64,000 nt of DNA from Salinimicrobium soli (GCF_048323655.1 NZ_JBLUWW010000002.1:496001-560000); one strand, 5' to 3'; counted from the stretch's first letter, positions 25,473-33,901 are shown. Made by a program: numbers and translations. The notes: a model not told the origin generated them from the letters alone.

Positions 25473-25538
25473 CAAAAATACCCGTAGAATGTGCTGTGGT
25501 CAGTAACCTTTGTTACCCGGCCCTGTAACAATTGTTAC
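25473..25538 (-). promoter_or_regulatory. Efflux operon promoter with two GTAAC-N4-GTTAC operators
   Basis: A TATTTTTG box (plus 25473-25480) fits the Bacteroidota -7 element, 20 bp before the tolC start. Upstream are two inverted repeats of the same form, GTAACCTTTGTTAC (25503-25516) and GTAACAATTGTTAC (25525-25538). Their centres are 22 bp apart, two turns of DNA, and the nearer overlaps the expected -33 region. This looks like the paired operator of a TetR- or MarR-type repressor. No such regulator is encoded in the window. Confidence 0.7.
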
Positions 25539-25562
25539 TGAAATTTTGTAAGAATAAGTGTA

Positions 25563-25591
25563 TTAAAAAACCTTCCCGTTTAAGAGAAGGT
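25563..25591 (-). terminator. Terminator after the DUF421 gene
   Basis: The stem is ACCTTC/GAAGGT with a 10-nt loop, followed on the minus strand by six T residues, 37 bp beyond the stop at 25629. The stem is short but the T run is good. Confidence 0.65.
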
Positions 25592-25628
25592 GCCTGAATG
25601 GAAGAGTAATGTTGTGAGAGAAAGGCTG

Positions 25629-26171
25629 TTATTTCCGTTCTCTGCCTTTTTCAGAAACCCCGAGCAGGATCTGTTCTTCAAAGTTTTCGGAGCTATCTGC
25701 AGAAGAGCGGTGGATCACCGAAATATCACCGGTCGATTCCAGGACTACTGCACATACCTGCTCCAGATTAAGCACATTTGCTTCCCGAAGTTTTGCAAAC
25801 AACTGTTCCTCCTGTACCCGTGAGGTCTTTAAGTTGTTATATAGAATTTTGGGACCGTCCATAAGTAGCACAGGTTGATTGGAAATCAGTTTACTTAATG
25901 CAGAGGATCTTTTTTGTAAAACAGAAAAAATAAAGGTCAGGGTTAAAAGTCCGAAGATTGCCACAAATCCTTGTACCACTGTAGTCGAGGAGGTGAGGAT
26001 CGAGGAGATGATGCTACCAACCGCTATGGTAATAGCAAAATCATAGGCTGTAAATTTAGCAAAGGACCTCAGACCAATGATACGGGTGCAAAGAATGATC
26101 AAAAAAAAGACTGCCAGGCAGCCTGCTAAAGTTTCCCACAGCGGGTCATTGGATTTAAATAACCATTCCAT
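25629..26171 (-). CDS. DUF421 (YetF-like) membrane protein
   Basis: A 180-residue protein. Three membrane segments occupy residues 14-90 and include RIIGLRSFAKFTAYDFAITIAVGSI, the conserved DUF421 stretch (given here in two halves by reading). A soluble domain follows with QPVLLMDGPKILYNNLKTSRV and EEQLFAKLREANV. The C-terminal part is shorter than in Bacillus YetF. The family is of unknown function and often linked to spore or envelope stress. It lies 49 bp downstream of the oxidoreductase gene and ends at a terminator. Confidence 0.85.
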   Translation of the reverse strand: MEWLFKSNDPLWETLAGCLAVFFLIILCTRIIGLRSFAKFTAYDFAITIAVGSIISSILTSSTTVVQGFVAIFGLLTLTFIFSVLQKRSSALSKLISNQPVLLMDGPKILYNNLKTSRVQEEQLFAKLREANVLNLEQVCAVVLESTGDISVIHRSSADSSENFEEQILLGVSEKGRERK

Positions 26172-26220
26172 ATAGTTTCTTTTTAATGTTCCCTTTCACT
26201 TCCTGGAATCAATGCGGCTC

Positions 26221-27228
26221 TCAATTTATCCTCATAACCAGTTTCCCCTTCATAGCATTTTGTTCGAGAAGCGTATGCCCGGTCTGCACGGTTTTAACTG
26301 AAAAATCACCTATCTCATTTACTGGCAGGGGTTCAAGGACTTCCTGTTCGAACAGTTGGCTAAGAATATTTAAATTTTCTGAAAATTGATTTCGCAGTTC
26401 TGCCTCTTCAGTCAAAGCATTTGAATAAATCGCAATATTCTGGACAGTTGCAGATTTATTGAATAAAATTGTTCTTGCAGTACTTGTGGTGAGGAAAGGA
26501 ATATCTACAAACGTACCTTTAATTTTCAGGACGCCTGCAGCTATTTCAGAAATGTTTCCACCCACAAAATCAATACAGACATCAAAATATTTGTCTGCAT
26601 TCAATTCGAGTATTTTTCTAACCAGATCCTCCTGCCTGTAGTCAATGATCTGTTCAGCTTTTAAGCCAAGATCAATTAGATACTCCTTACTCTTTTCACT
26701 TCCGGCCGTGGTTATGATATTATTTATCCGGAAATGTTGAGCAAGTTTTATAAAGAAACTACCCACCCCGCCGGAACCTCCGGTAATAAAAATATTTTGT
26801 TCTGGTTTTAGATTTGTTTGTTTTATGGTTTGAAGAGCAGTCAATCCAACTACCGGTATAGCGGCAGCCTGGCTCCAGGAAAGATTTTTTGGCTTTTTTC
26901 CCAGAATGTTTGCAGGTAAGGCTATTAGTTCAGCGTTTGATCCATTAGATCCCATTATACTCGAGTAGGCCATTACCTCGTCTCCCGCTTTCAAACTGTT
27001 TACCTTTTTTCCTGTTTTTAAGACAATTCCCGACAGGTCACGGCCAAGGATCATAGAACTTACCATATTTGTTTCGGGGCCTCCTTGCCTTATCTGGTAA
27101 TCAGCAGGATTAAAGGAACAAGCTTTTATTTGTACCAGCACCTCATTTTTTCCTATTTCCGGATCAGGGACTTCTCTTAATTCAAAATTTTCAACTCCTC
27201 CATGAGTTTTTAAGACAATAGCCTTCAT
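26221..27228 (-). CDS. MDR-family NADP-dependent quinone oxidoreductase-like protein
   Basis: A 335-residue medium-chain reductase. It has the GroES-like N-terminal domain (residues 1-120: ACSFNPADYQIRQGG, ILGRDLSGIVLKTGKKV, GDEVMAY) and a Rossmann domain with IFITGGSGGVGSFFIKLAQ. It lacks the Cys-rich structural zinc lobe, so it belongs with the zinc-free quinone oxidoreductases (zeta-crystallin/QOR type) that reduce quinones or enones with NADPH. It is followed by the DUF421 gene. Confidence 0.88.
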   Translation of the reverse strand: MKAIVLKTHGGVENFELREVPDPEIGKNEVLVQIKACSFNPADYQIRQGGPETNMVSSMILGRDLSGIVLKTGKKVNSLKAGDEVMAYSSIMGSNGSNAELIALPANILGKKPKNLSWSQAAAIPVVGLTALQTIKQTNLKPEQNIFITGGSGGVGSFFIKLAQHFRINNIITTAGSEKSKEYLIDLGLKAEQIIDYRQEDLVRKILELNADKYFDVCIDFVGGNISEIAAGVLKIKGTFVDIPFLTTSTARTILFNKSATVQNIAIYSNALTEEAELRNQFSENLNILSQLFEQEVLEPLPVNEIGDFSVKTVQTGHTLLEQNAMKGKLVMRIN

Positions 27229-27355
27229 TCACTAAATGTTTAAAAAGAAGGTGAAATTAAACTTTTTTGGTTTATTGATCTGAAAACCGGAAAAGAATCC
27301 TTCCGAAGATTATCGGGTAGGGATTAATTTGGATGTGATTTTTATTTAAATACTT

Positions 27356-28507
27356 CTACAATAACAACAGGGGAGCGATAAAACCAACCCGAACCTCATT
27401 CTTATTATAACTGGATTCGCCCAGTTCCTCTATGGCGTAAGGTGAATAATCATAATACCGACCGATATAGGCCAGGTAAAAACGGAGGTCAATATTTTTG
27501 AAGGGGCTGTAGTATAAGGTTGGAATGGCTCCATAGCTCGTTCTCATATGGTCCCGGCTGGTTTGGACGTTTCCATAGGCGCTGCTGGTCATGAGGGTAA
27601 GCAGGCCTTTCCATTTAGGGCTGAAGCGGTATTCTGCCCTTAACCAGTTTTCAATGTAAAGTACATCTTCAGCCAGCCTGTTACCAAGTATACCGGTCAG
27701 AATACCTTTGGTATCAACATCTTCATAACTATAATGAAAGTCATACATAAGGGTTAGATCACGGTCTTGGTATTTATGGCCTAAGGTAAAAAAAGAGGTA
27801 CCTCTTTTTTTTACTTCATTGGAGTAGCTCAAGCTGTAAATGGTCTGGAATTTTCCATCAAAGAAACTTCCTCTCCAATTTCCAACTACTGCAACCGGCC
27901 AATCGGGTTCCTGGATATTTTCTGCAACAATATCTCCGTAGAGATCGTCATAATGCATGGTGCGTGAGTTTAGCACCTGCAATCCGAATTGATGGTTATT
28001 TGAGGCTTGAAAAGTAACTCCCGCTCCGGTAACAAATGCCAGGGCATTTCCGTAAATATCGTTATACTCCAGAACATCCAGGGCACTGAATTCGTATTCA
28101 TATCCGCCGTAAAAAGCGTTCATTTTTCCAAGGAGGATATTAAAGGCCGGACTTATTTTGACATCGATGTAAGCCAGTTCAATATTGCTGCCCAACCTAT
28201 CCAGGGTTTGCACATCACTGTTTTTATTAAACCGGTTTCTAAATTTAAAATTCAGTCTTTCGTGAAGTTTGCCCGAAATTCCGAGAGCTGTAAATCCGTT
28301 TTGAAACTGGATCCCGTTGTAATAGTTGTCACCACCTCTATAGGTATATGCCTGAAACTCCATACGCATATCAAACGTGATATTTATATTCTTCAGGAGT
28401 TCGATCTTTTCTACCGGAATGACAGGCTCCTTGAGACTATCATTTTGTTGCGGATATCCCATTAGAGGGGATAAAAAAAGTGCTATGAATAAAACTGATC
28501 TTCGCAT
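27356..28507 (-). CDS. Predicted outer-membrane beta-barrel (porin-like)
   Basis: A 383-residue protein with a signal peptide (residues 1-20, ending MGYPQQ) and alternating aromatic and polar strands across its length. Examples are INITFDMRMEFQAYTYRGG, LNFKFRNRFNKNSDVQ, ILLGKMNAFYGGYEYEFS and a C-terminal EVRVGFIAPLLLL. Tyr and Trp frequency is high. It resembles the phosphate-selective porin O/P-like family of Bacteroidota, but no specificity can be assigned. It stands alone, followed by about 490 bp without genes on its upstream side. Confidence 0.65.
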   Translation of the reverse strand: MRRSVLFIALFLSPLMGYPQQNDSLKEPVIPVEKIELLKNINITFDMRMEFQAYTYRGGDNYYNGIQFQNGFTALGISGKLHERLNFKFRNRFNKNSDVQTLDRLGSNIELAYIDVKISPAFNILLGKMNAFYGGYEYEFSALDVLEYNDIYGNALAFVTGAGVTFQASNNHQFGLQVLNSRTMHYDDLYGDIVAENIQEPDWPVAVVGNWRGSFFDGKFQTIYSLSYSNEVKKRGTSFFTLGHKYQDRDLTLMYDFHYSYEDVDTKGILTGILGNRLAEDVLYIENWLRAEYRFSPKWKGLLTLMTSSAYGNVQTSRDHMRTSYGAIPTLYYSPFKNIDLRFYLAYIGRYYDYSPYAIEELGESSYNKNEVRVGFIAPLLLL

Positions 28508-28995
28508 AGGAGTTTTAGTTTGTAATTTTATAAAGATCTACAGCAGAAATCCTCTTAAGGTGATAAGTGAGAAGGAATGCTTCTGCAGGAATCCTTAGAA
28601 ATTTACTGAAAATTTATCGCAATTAGCAGGAAGGCCGGTATTATCAGGAAATAAAGCTCTGGAATTCTGATGATTACTCAGTATCAATTGCCTGATTCTT
28701 TAATTCATAGATCCCTCTGTCTGCGTTATCATTGTCTAGCTTGCAGTACTTTTCCGAAGTAATAGAATACTAAAGGCATTTAAGATGAGCAGATACCCAA
28801 CAACTAATCGAAATGGGAGTGGGATGATTTGCTAAAGGATAAGATTTGCTATTAAAAGAAGGATTATTCCGGGTTTTCCAAGGTAATGCTCCGTTTTTCA
28901 CTCCTTGTTAAGGGTTTTCCCACAGCTTGCTTATTAATGCTTCCTTTCTGTAACGATCTGTTGAAACAAACGCCGTTATGCGGTCGGCTTTATTT
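28508..28995. other. 488-bp gene-free stretch at the left edge of the cassette array
   Basis: No credible reading frame was found. On the minus strand GCCGACCGCATAACGGCGTTTG (plus 28967-28988) resembles the array boundary sequences, and it lies just downstream of the first VOC gene. It probably marks the left end of the cassette-like region. Confidence 0.4.
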
Positions 28996-29538
28996 TCATT
29001 TGGTTGTTTTACCACCCATTGCTGTAAATACACTGTCGATTGGTTCCCACAGTTCTATTTTGTTTCCTTCCGCATCCATGATATGAACAAATTTCCCGTA
29101 ATCAAATGTTTCAATGCTATCAAGGATTGTTACGCCATTATCCCGGAGTTTCTTTACAAGTCCTTCTATATTTTGGACTCTGTAGTTTATCATAAACTCC
29201 TTTTTCGAAGGGGCAAAATATTCACTCCCTTGTTTGAACGGACTCCATTGCAAGTAATTTATTTCGTCTGGTCTGTTTGCATTTCTGAATTCAAAGCTTG
29301 AACCCCATTCATTTACTTCAAGTCCTAAATTTTCTGAATACCATTCTTTTGTCTTTTCAGGATTATCTGAGAAAAAGAAAATTCCACCAATTCCTGTCAC
29401 TTTAGGTGTGGTGTCCTGCTGGGAAAGGTTTTTGTCCGGTTCATTTTTTTGTTCTTCCATATTTTTTGATTTGTTGGTCTTCAAGTCACAACTTGTCATT
29501 GTTGCCATTACGCAAAGTGTAAATAGTAGTTGCTTCAT
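28996..29538 (-). CDS. VOC-family (glyoxalase-like) lipoprotein
   Basis: A 180-residue protein with a lipoprotein signal (LFTLCVMATMTSC), a charged linker rich in Lys, Glu and Gln (residues 20-45) and one vicinal-oxygen-chelate domain: IGGIFFFSDNPEKTKEWYSENLGL, then a second beta-alpha-beta-beta-beta half ending FVHIMDAEGNKIELWEP. The final Glu in IELWEP matches the metal-ligand position of VOC enzymes. It would sit on the membrane facing the periplasm. The substrate is unknown. It is the last gene of the minus-strand array, 52 bp after a second VOC gene of different sequence. Confidence 0.75.
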   Translation of the reverse strand: MKQLLFTLCVMATMTSCDLKTNKSKNMEEQKNEPDKNLSQQDTTPKVTGIGGIFFFSDNPEKTKEWYSENLGLEVNEWGSSFEFRNANRPDEINYLQWSPFKQGSEYFAPSKKEFMINYRVQNIEGLVKKLRDNGVTILDSIETFDYGKFVHIMDAEGNKIELWEPIDSVFTAMGGKTTK

Positions 29539-29590
29539 TTTTGCTGACAGTATTTTTGGGTAACAGTTATTCTCAGTAGTCCAAATTCAG

Positions 29591-29989
29591 TTATTGCAAA
29601 TAAATTTCCAACGGTATGCCGTTTGGGTCACGGAAAAAGAATGCGTAATAAGTTTCTGAGTATTCGGGATATTTTCTGGGTTCACGAGTAATTTTCACGT
29701 TCAGGTCTTTAACTACCTCGTAAGTTTTGTCAACTTCAGATTCGCTTTTAAGTTCAAATGCTAAATGGTCCAGTCCGACATTCCGTACAAATTCATTACT
29801 TTCCTTATTTTGGTCAAAACGGATCCAAATATTATGTTCTCCCTGTTTATAGGATTTTAATTTTCCAAAATCGCCCTCATCTACGTGATCGATTTCAAAA
29901 CCGATTAGAGTTAACAGTTTATTATAGAAAGATTCAGATTCATTGAAATCTTTTACGTTTAAAAATATATGTCCGATAATTCCTTTCAT
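29591..29989 (-). CDS. VOC-family (glyoxalase/bleomycin-resistance-like) protein
   Basis: A cytosolic VOC protein of 132 residues: GIIGHIFLNVKDFNESESFY at the N-terminus and FFFRDPNGIPLEIYLQ at the C-terminus, with the terminal Glu and N-terminal His in metal-ligand positions. The frame begins at a GTG at 29995, but the ATG at 29989 starts the conserved domain. Cytosolic VOC proteins detoxify or sequester small molecules; the substrate here is open. It is part of the accessory array. Confidence 0.8.
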   Translation of the reverse strand: MKGIIGHIFLNVKDFNESESFYNKLLTLIGFEIDHVDEGDFGKLKSYKQGEHNIWIRFDQNKESNEFVRNVGLDHLAFELKSESEVDKTYEVVKDLNVKITREPRKYPEYSETYYAFFFRDPNGIPLEIYLQ

Positions 29990-30113
29990 ATGCACTTTAA
30001 ATTAATCATATTTTGGGCAATGTCTCACTAAATACAAGTTGCGCCTGCCTGCCGGCAGACAGGAAGTTGGAGACACGAATTTGTCAGGTTTAGTTGTTGA
30101 TTTTAAATGTAGT

Positions 30114-30130
30114 CAAAAATGACATTTTTA
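30114..30130. repeat. Palindrome CAAAAATGACATTTTTA (family P copy)
   Basis: It matches the CAAAAATGnCATTTTTG family with one mismatch at the last base. It sits 55 bp downstream of the stop at 30185. Its left flank (GTAGT) and right flank (GAAG, CCTCCC) are shared with the copies at 32933 and 37000. Confidence 0.8.
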
Positions 30131-30184
30131 GAAGGCCTCCCACAATTGCCCGTTAAGTATTGTGGTGGTGTGTCTGGGAGTTAT

Positions 30185-30703
30185 TCATTTTATTTCTTTT
30201 TGTTTCACTTCTGCCATTTCATTCATTTCTATTCCCAATAATTCATTTAAAGTTTCTTGAGGAGTTACCCATAGAATAATGCCTAAACCTCCAATTATTA
30301 AAATCCGTGTAATAATTGATTTATAATCGTTCGATCTGGTAGTTGAAAATTTTATAATGGAGATTAATCCGATTATGAATAAAATTGGAATTCTTAACGG
30401 ATAAAAAGTATTAAATGGCCAATACATAAGAGACCATAAAATGCCTAAAGTGGTAATCCCTAATCCGAAACCCAGTCCGATAGTGCCAAATATTCTCCAT
30501 GTTGAAATACCCCGGTAAGACTCCTTTTTTAAGATCTTTATGAAGTGGATATTGTTGAAATAAGCAATGCTGAAGTAGGTGTAGAACACACTCAAACCCG
30601 TAATAGACATTATAAATAGCGGATTCAATTCGCTACCTAAAATGAACTTATAAACTATTGATATGGCTGCGACAGTTCCGAAAATCAATTCGATTTTTCT
30701 CAT
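30185..30703 (-). CDS. Unknown four-helix membrane protein (array gene)
   Basis: A 172-residue protein with hydrophobic segments at about 5-22, 28-48, 70-95 and 105-125, plus a shorter one near 140-155. The C-terminus is charged (LLGIEMNEMAEVKQKEIK). I recognise no family. It sits between two copies of array intergenic sequence: palindrome family P on its 3' side and the boundary motif (30723-30746) 20 bp before its start codon. That placement makes it a separate cassette. Confidence 0.6.
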   Translation of the reverse strand: MRKIELIFGTVAAISIVYKFILGSELNPLFIMSITGLSVFYTYFSIAYFNNIHFIKILKKESYRGISTWRIFGTIGLGFGLGITTLGILWSLMYWPFNTFYPLRIPILFIIGLISIIKFSTTRSNDYKSIITRILIIGGLGIILWVTPQETLNELLGIEMNEMAEVKQKEIK

Positions 30704-30722
30704 TTGTTAGAATTATGTTTAA

Positions 30723-30746
30723 GGCACTAACATCTCCGGTTAACAA
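30723..30746 (-). other. Array boundary motif, copy 1
   Basis: On the minus strand it reads TTGTTAACCGGAGATGTTAG followed by TGCC. It shares the TTAACCGG...GTT pattern with the copies at 32852, 33874 and 35739. The GTTAGTG end resembles the GTTRRRY core of integron attC sites. Confidence 0.5.
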
Positions 30747-30750
30747 AATT

Positions 30751-30849
30751 GGCGTGTAGGGAAGATTGCACTTTCAGTTGAACCCGCTGTTTCTTATGGA
30801 AATAAATGTAGGAAAATAGTTCTCAAAAAAGCCATTTTTGGATAGCCAT
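30751..30849. repeat. Long intergenic repeat R, copy 1 (99 bp)
   Basis: It starts GGCGTGTAGGGAAGATTGCA and ends in the variant palindrome CAAAAAAGCCATTTTTG (30824-30840) plus GATAGCCAT. It is nearly identical to 33902-34000, and its first 70 bp match 32122-32192. It holds no reading frame. Confidence 0.9.
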
Positions 30850-31007
30850 TGATGTGAATTGTTCTTTCTTAGGCAGCTATAACAATTTACTGATGGTTCT
30901 AATGAAAACTTCATTCCATTTTTTATAATCATGTCTACCGACGTTTCGTATAGAAACAGTGCGAGCCGGAGAGCCGATTGTCCGCAGATAAGTACAGCTC
31001 CATAATT

Positions 31008-31511
31008 TTATGGCTCAGGATATTTGTGATACGCTTTTTGGCTAATTTCATCCTCATTGAACCCTAGTTTTCTTAAATGTCTGCAGTAATTTGCTCTTAT
31101 TGAAGCAAAATCATCAAAGGGACTTTCCAATAATATTTCACTGTGCTTTTTAGCCGTTTTCTCTCCCCATATTTTATTAAGGATAATCATTAATTGCATC
31201 TGTTTATCAAATGCTATTCTCCTGCAATCTTGTTCTTCTCTTCGGTTTCTTAATTCATAATCAAAAGCCATTGAAGTCGTTATATCGTCAAATATCCAAT
31301 AAAGAATTTCGTCAAAATCAGTTGTCACTTTGTCAAATAAGATTTGTCCCCGTTCTTTTGCGGTATAATGAAGATCATTTGTGTAATCTTTAAAGATGTA
31401 TGGCTTTTCATCATTATGAGAAGATCCGAAAATCGGTTTGAGCCTTTCTGGGACTGAGATTTTTTTCGCAAGTCTGTTGAATTCCCTTTCTAGTAATTGG
31501 ATTTTGCTCAT
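31008..31511 (-). CDS. Imm63-type immunity protein
   Basis: A 167-residue acidic soluble protein without signal. HYTAKERGQILFDKVTTDF followed by DEILYWIFDDIT and FDYELRNRREEQDCRRIAF matches my memory of the Imm63 family, immunity proteins of polymorphic toxin systems that protect against secreted nuclease-type toxins. No toxin gene is next to it. The frame reaches 31529, but its first codons would fall in the boundary motif, so the ATG at 31511 is chosen. About 300 bp with repeat copy 1 separate it from the next gene. Confidence 0.65.
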   Translation of the reverse strand: MSKIQLLEREFNRLAKKISVPERLKPIFGSSHNDEKPYIFKDYTNDLHYTAKERGQILFDKVTTDFDEILYWIFDDITTSMAFDYELRNRREEQDCRRIAFDKQMQLMIILNKIWGEKTAKKHSEILLESPFDDFASIRANYCRHLRKLGFNEDEISQKAYHKYPEP

Positions 31512-31520
31512 TTTCTTAAA

Positions 31521-31548
31521 TATGCACAACGGCGCCTATAACCGTCAG
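31521..31548 (-). other. Array boundary motif, copy 2
   Basis: On the minus strand TGACGGTTATAGGCGCCGTT and then GTGCATA, 10 bp before the Imm63 start codon. The GTTGTGC end and the imperfect dyad around GGCGCC fit the boundary pattern, although the TTAACCGG part is diverged. Confidence 0.45.
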
Positions 31549-31600
31549 TTACGGTTTTTAAGTTAATGTTTTTCGATTCTAAATTATTTTAGCCAGTTTT

Positions 31601-32083
31601 TTATTCATCTTCTGGTCGTAAGCTTTGATAGCCACTGCCTTTTTTAATCTCCATTAAGACATCTTCCTTCAGATTTTCAGATGTCAGTACTACATCTTTA
31701 TTCAAAGTTTCTGCAATCTCTTTTAAATATCCGATTACATTTAGGTGATCATTCTCTGTTTTTACTTCCCGTGGTTCAATGTCATTTTCTATTTCTTTCT
31801 CCGTGAAGAAATAGCACTTAACCTTTACATTTCCCAAGTTTATTGTAGCATTATTAGTGTCAGGGAATTTTTCTCGATCGTCCCAAAATTCAAACACTGT
31901 ATCGATGTTGATTCGAGTTGTCTTTTTTCGGGACAATCCGTCATAGAATTCAACATCATAATTTTTATTGACCAGTTTACACCAACTTTCCCAATCCGTT
32001 CTGTCAGTTTTGGAAATATAAATATCCCTTAAAGATCCATCTTCGAAATAAATATCTTCCTTGAGACTTTTCCAGTTATTCAT
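31601..32083 (-). CDS. Unknown acidic soluble protein (array gene)
   Basis: A 160-residue protein rich in Asp, Glu and Lys, without signal or membrane segment. Features include EDGSLRDIYISKTDRTDWES, FEFWDDREKFPDTNN and a C-terminal MEIKKGSGYQSLRPEDE. No family is recognised with confidence. Its size, acidity and place between an Imm63-like and an Imm11-like gene make an immunity function plausible, but that is inference from context. The boundary motif starts 7 bp before its start codon. Confidence 0.55.
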   Translation of the reverse strand: MNNWKSLKEDIYFEDGSLRDIYISKTDRTDWESWCKLVNKNYDVEFYDGLSRKKTTRINIDTVFEFWDDREKFPDTNNATINLGNVKVKCYFFTEKEIENDIEPREVKTENDHLNVIGYLKEIAETLNKDVVLTSENLKEDVLMEIKKGSGYQSLRPEDE

Positions 32084-32090
32084 TTTTTTT

Positions 32091-32111
32091 GTTTGTGGCT
32101 AACGTACAGGC
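32091..32111 (-). other. Array boundary motif, copy 3
   Basis: On the minus strand GCCTGTACGTTAGCCACAAAC. GTTAGCC fits GTTRRRY. It lies immediately upstream of the gene starting at 32083 and 10 bp from repeat R copy 2. Confidence 0.45.
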
Positions 32112-32121
32112 TTTCACAAGT

Positions 32122-32192
32122 GGCGTGTAGGGAAGATTGCACTTTCAGTTGAACCGGCTGTTTCTTATGGAAATAAATGTAGGAAAATAGTT
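32122..32192. repeat. Long intergenic repeat R, copy 2 (71 bp, truncated)
   Basis: It matches the first 70 bp of copy 1 almost exactly (GGCGTGTAGGGAAGATTGCA to GGAAAATAGTT), then diverges before the palindromic tail. Confidence 0.9.
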
Positions 32193-32220
32193 TGGATACT
32201 TGGTTTTAGGTGTTTGCCTT

Positions 32221-32820
32221 TTAAGCAGTCCTTACTTGCTCGAATTCTACTCCAGTTAATTTGTTTTTTAGTATATCTTCTTTAACAGTTTTATCAATGT
32301 ATAAACCACTTGGGATTCTCCAAAAATCAAGTGAGTCTGGTTTATGGAAAATAGCATAATTCCTGATCTTTTTTAAGGAGAAACAGGGGTTTATAATGTG
32401 ATCTGTTCCTTTGACATACATAGTTCTTTTCTCATCCAACACATCTAATTTTTTTTCAAATCTCGGAATGTAATAAATCCGCTTTTCCGTTCCATTGTTA
32501 ATTACTGCTGAAATCCATTTAAGATGTTCGTTACCTTTCAAATTTCTATTTATAAGATCCCTAAGTTTTTCTGACACCAAATACCAGGCAAGACTATTTG
32601 GTTGTAAATCGAGCCAGATTGTGTTCAATCCTGAGAGGTCACTTTTTATCAATCCGTTTGTACCAACCGAAATTTTGACTAAATTCAATTCGAACGGTAA
32701 TTTATCAGCTTCATCAAGTTCTGGAATCAATTGATGTGATAGTTTGGTATTATCTGGTGCAAATGCACTGGCCACTTCAGGATAATTTTTGGTGGTTAGA
32801 AAGTAAAAATTCGGTGTCAT
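32221..32820 (-). CDS. Imm11-family (DUF1629) immunity-type protein
   Basis: A 199-residue soluble protein. The blocks ELDEADKLPFELNLVKISV, LSGLNTIWLDLQPNSLAWYL, RIYYIPRFEKKLDVLDEKRT and TDHIINPCFSLKKI correspond to the Imm11/DUF1629 family as I know it from Bacteroidota. That family is assigned to immunity against polymorphic toxins by comparative genomics. No cognate toxin is in the window. It is preceded by boundary copy 4 and followed by repeat R copy 2. Confidence 0.7.
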   Translation of the reverse strand: MTPNFYFLTTKNYPEVASAFAPDNTKLSHQLIPELDEADKLPFELNLVKISVGTNGLIKSDLSGLNTIWLDLQPNSLAWYLVSEKLRDLINRNLKGNEHLKWISAVINNGTEKRIYYIPRFEKKLDVLDEKRTMYVKGTDHIINPCFSLKKIRNYAIFHKPDSLDFWRIPSGLYIDKTVKEDILKNKLTGVEFEQVRTA

Positions 32821-32851
32821 TTGTTTGTCAAATGTTCGTTTCTCAGGCTTT

Positions 32852-32873
32852 CATCCAACCTTCCCGGTTAAGG
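32852..32873 (-). other. Array boundary motif, copy 4
   Basis: On the minus strand CCTTAACCGGGAAGGTTGGATG, with the TTAACCGGGA...GTTGG form in full. Together with CGGTTAAC near 32972-32979 (minus strand) it bounds a stretch of about 130 bp whose ends are inverted (CGGTTAA and TTAACCG) and which contains palindrome P. Confidence 0.55.
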
Positions 32874-32932
32874 CATGTTTAGCGGACTTGGGAAACATGA
32901 TCTGTCGGTTATGTTATCTTCTTAAAAGTAGT

Positions 32933-32949
32933 CAAAAATGACATTTTTG
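32933..32949. repeat. Palindrome CAAAAATGACATTTTTG (family P copy)
   Basis: A perfect family member with 8-bp arms, 46 bp downstream of the stop at 32995. The surrounding 40 bp (GTAGT before, GAAG and CCTCCCGCAATT after) are shared with 30114. Confidence 0.85.
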
Positions 32950-32994
32950 GAAGACCTCCCGCAATTTGTTTGTTAACCGCTGTAGCCTACTGTT

Positions 32995-33816
32995 TTATTG
33001 AAGGAAACTATTTGTATTCACTAATTCATATTCAGGAGAACTGTCAAATAATATGTTGAGTATATTCATATGACCTGAACCATAGATAACAAGAATTTTA
33101 TCATTTGGATTTATATCGATCCTTTGAATATTTCTGAAGATTTTCAGGTTTCTATTAAACCAGCGACCAGTTTCAAAATTAACTCCAAAGAAATCTCCTT
33201 CGTTACTTTCGTATTTAAATGGTCCAATTAAATAATTACCTAAGCTTTTTCTAATATTTTCAGGATCGTTTATTTTACTTAGTTCAGCCAGAATGCCTTC
33301 TTTCTGAAAGACATTCTTTGGACTATATTTTAAATGGGAATCCGTATTTTCTTTAAAATAATTATTGAACTTCTTCTGTTCTACCGGATCTTTTCCTGAA
33401 AATACCTTATCAACTTGTTGATTGAATTCCCCCCATTCATCAACACAATACAGCTTTTTAATTCCAATTTTCTTTGCTAACCTAAATCCAATTTGTTGTG
33501 ATTCTTCTCTCTTTAAGTCATATTCTCCATTTAAATATGAGTTGAATAATGAATCAATAAACTTTTGTTTTGAAGTTTTATGCTCAATAATTATGATAGT
33601 AGGTTGGAATTTTTCAAGTTTCTGTACTATCAATTCAATTTCTTCTTGATATCCAGGTTCGAGTACATCAATTTGCCCCGATTTTTCTGTTTGGACGACA
33701 TCATTATTTGGGAAATTAAAATGAAATGTACCTAATGTCAGGACTTCTGTTTTGTTTGTTTGAGCGTTAAATTGAAATGTAAATAACAGGGTGAAGAGTA
33801 GAGGGTGAATTTTCAT
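32995..33816 (-). CDS. Exported DUF5694 protein (TraB/EreA-like fold)
   Basis: The protein has 273 residues from the ATG at 33816, with a signal peptide (MKIHPLLFTLLFTFQFNAQ). The frame runs up to 33897, but that extension would precede the signal. The domain starts TEVLTLGTFHF, then PTIIIIEHKTSKQKF, a central LYCVDEWGEFNQ and a C-terminal KILVIYGSGHMNILNILFDS. This is DUF5694, which resembles the TraB/PrgY and erythromycin-esterase fold with His and Glu metal or catalytic positions. A hydrolase role is suggested by the family only. It is an array gene between boundary copies 4 and 5. Confidence 0.75.
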   Translation of the reverse strand: MKIHPLLFTLLFTFQFNAQTNKTEVLTLGTFHFNFPNNDVVQTEKSGQIDVLEPGYQEEIELIVQKLEKFQPTIIIIEHKTSKQKFIDSLFNSYLNGEYDLKREESQQIGFRLAKKIGIKKLYCVDEWGEFNQQVDKVFSGKDPVEQKKFNNYFKENTDSHLKYSPKNVFQKEGILAELSKINDPENIRKSLGNYLIGPFKYESNEGDFFGVNFETGRWFNRNLKIFRNIQRIDINPNDKILVIYGSGHMNILNILFDSSPEYELVNTNSFLQ

Positions 33817-33873
33817 TATTGTTTTTAATAATAACAATACATCTTTTGATATGTTACACTTTAAAATAAATGT

Positions 33874-33895
33874 GTACCCAACGCTCCCGCTTAAC
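33874..33895 (-). other. Array boundary motif, copy 5
   Basis: On the minus strand GTTAAGCGGGAGCGTTGGGTAC, in which GTTGGGT is an exact GTTRRRY match. It sits between repeat R copy 3 and the DUF5694 gene. Confidence 0.55.
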
Positions 33896-33901
33896 AATAG
33901 T

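Noticed and set aside
28886..29086. Plus-strand frame of 66 codons at the left edge of the array
   Set aside because: It overlaps the end of the VOC lipoprotein gene on the opposite strand and has no recognisable features.
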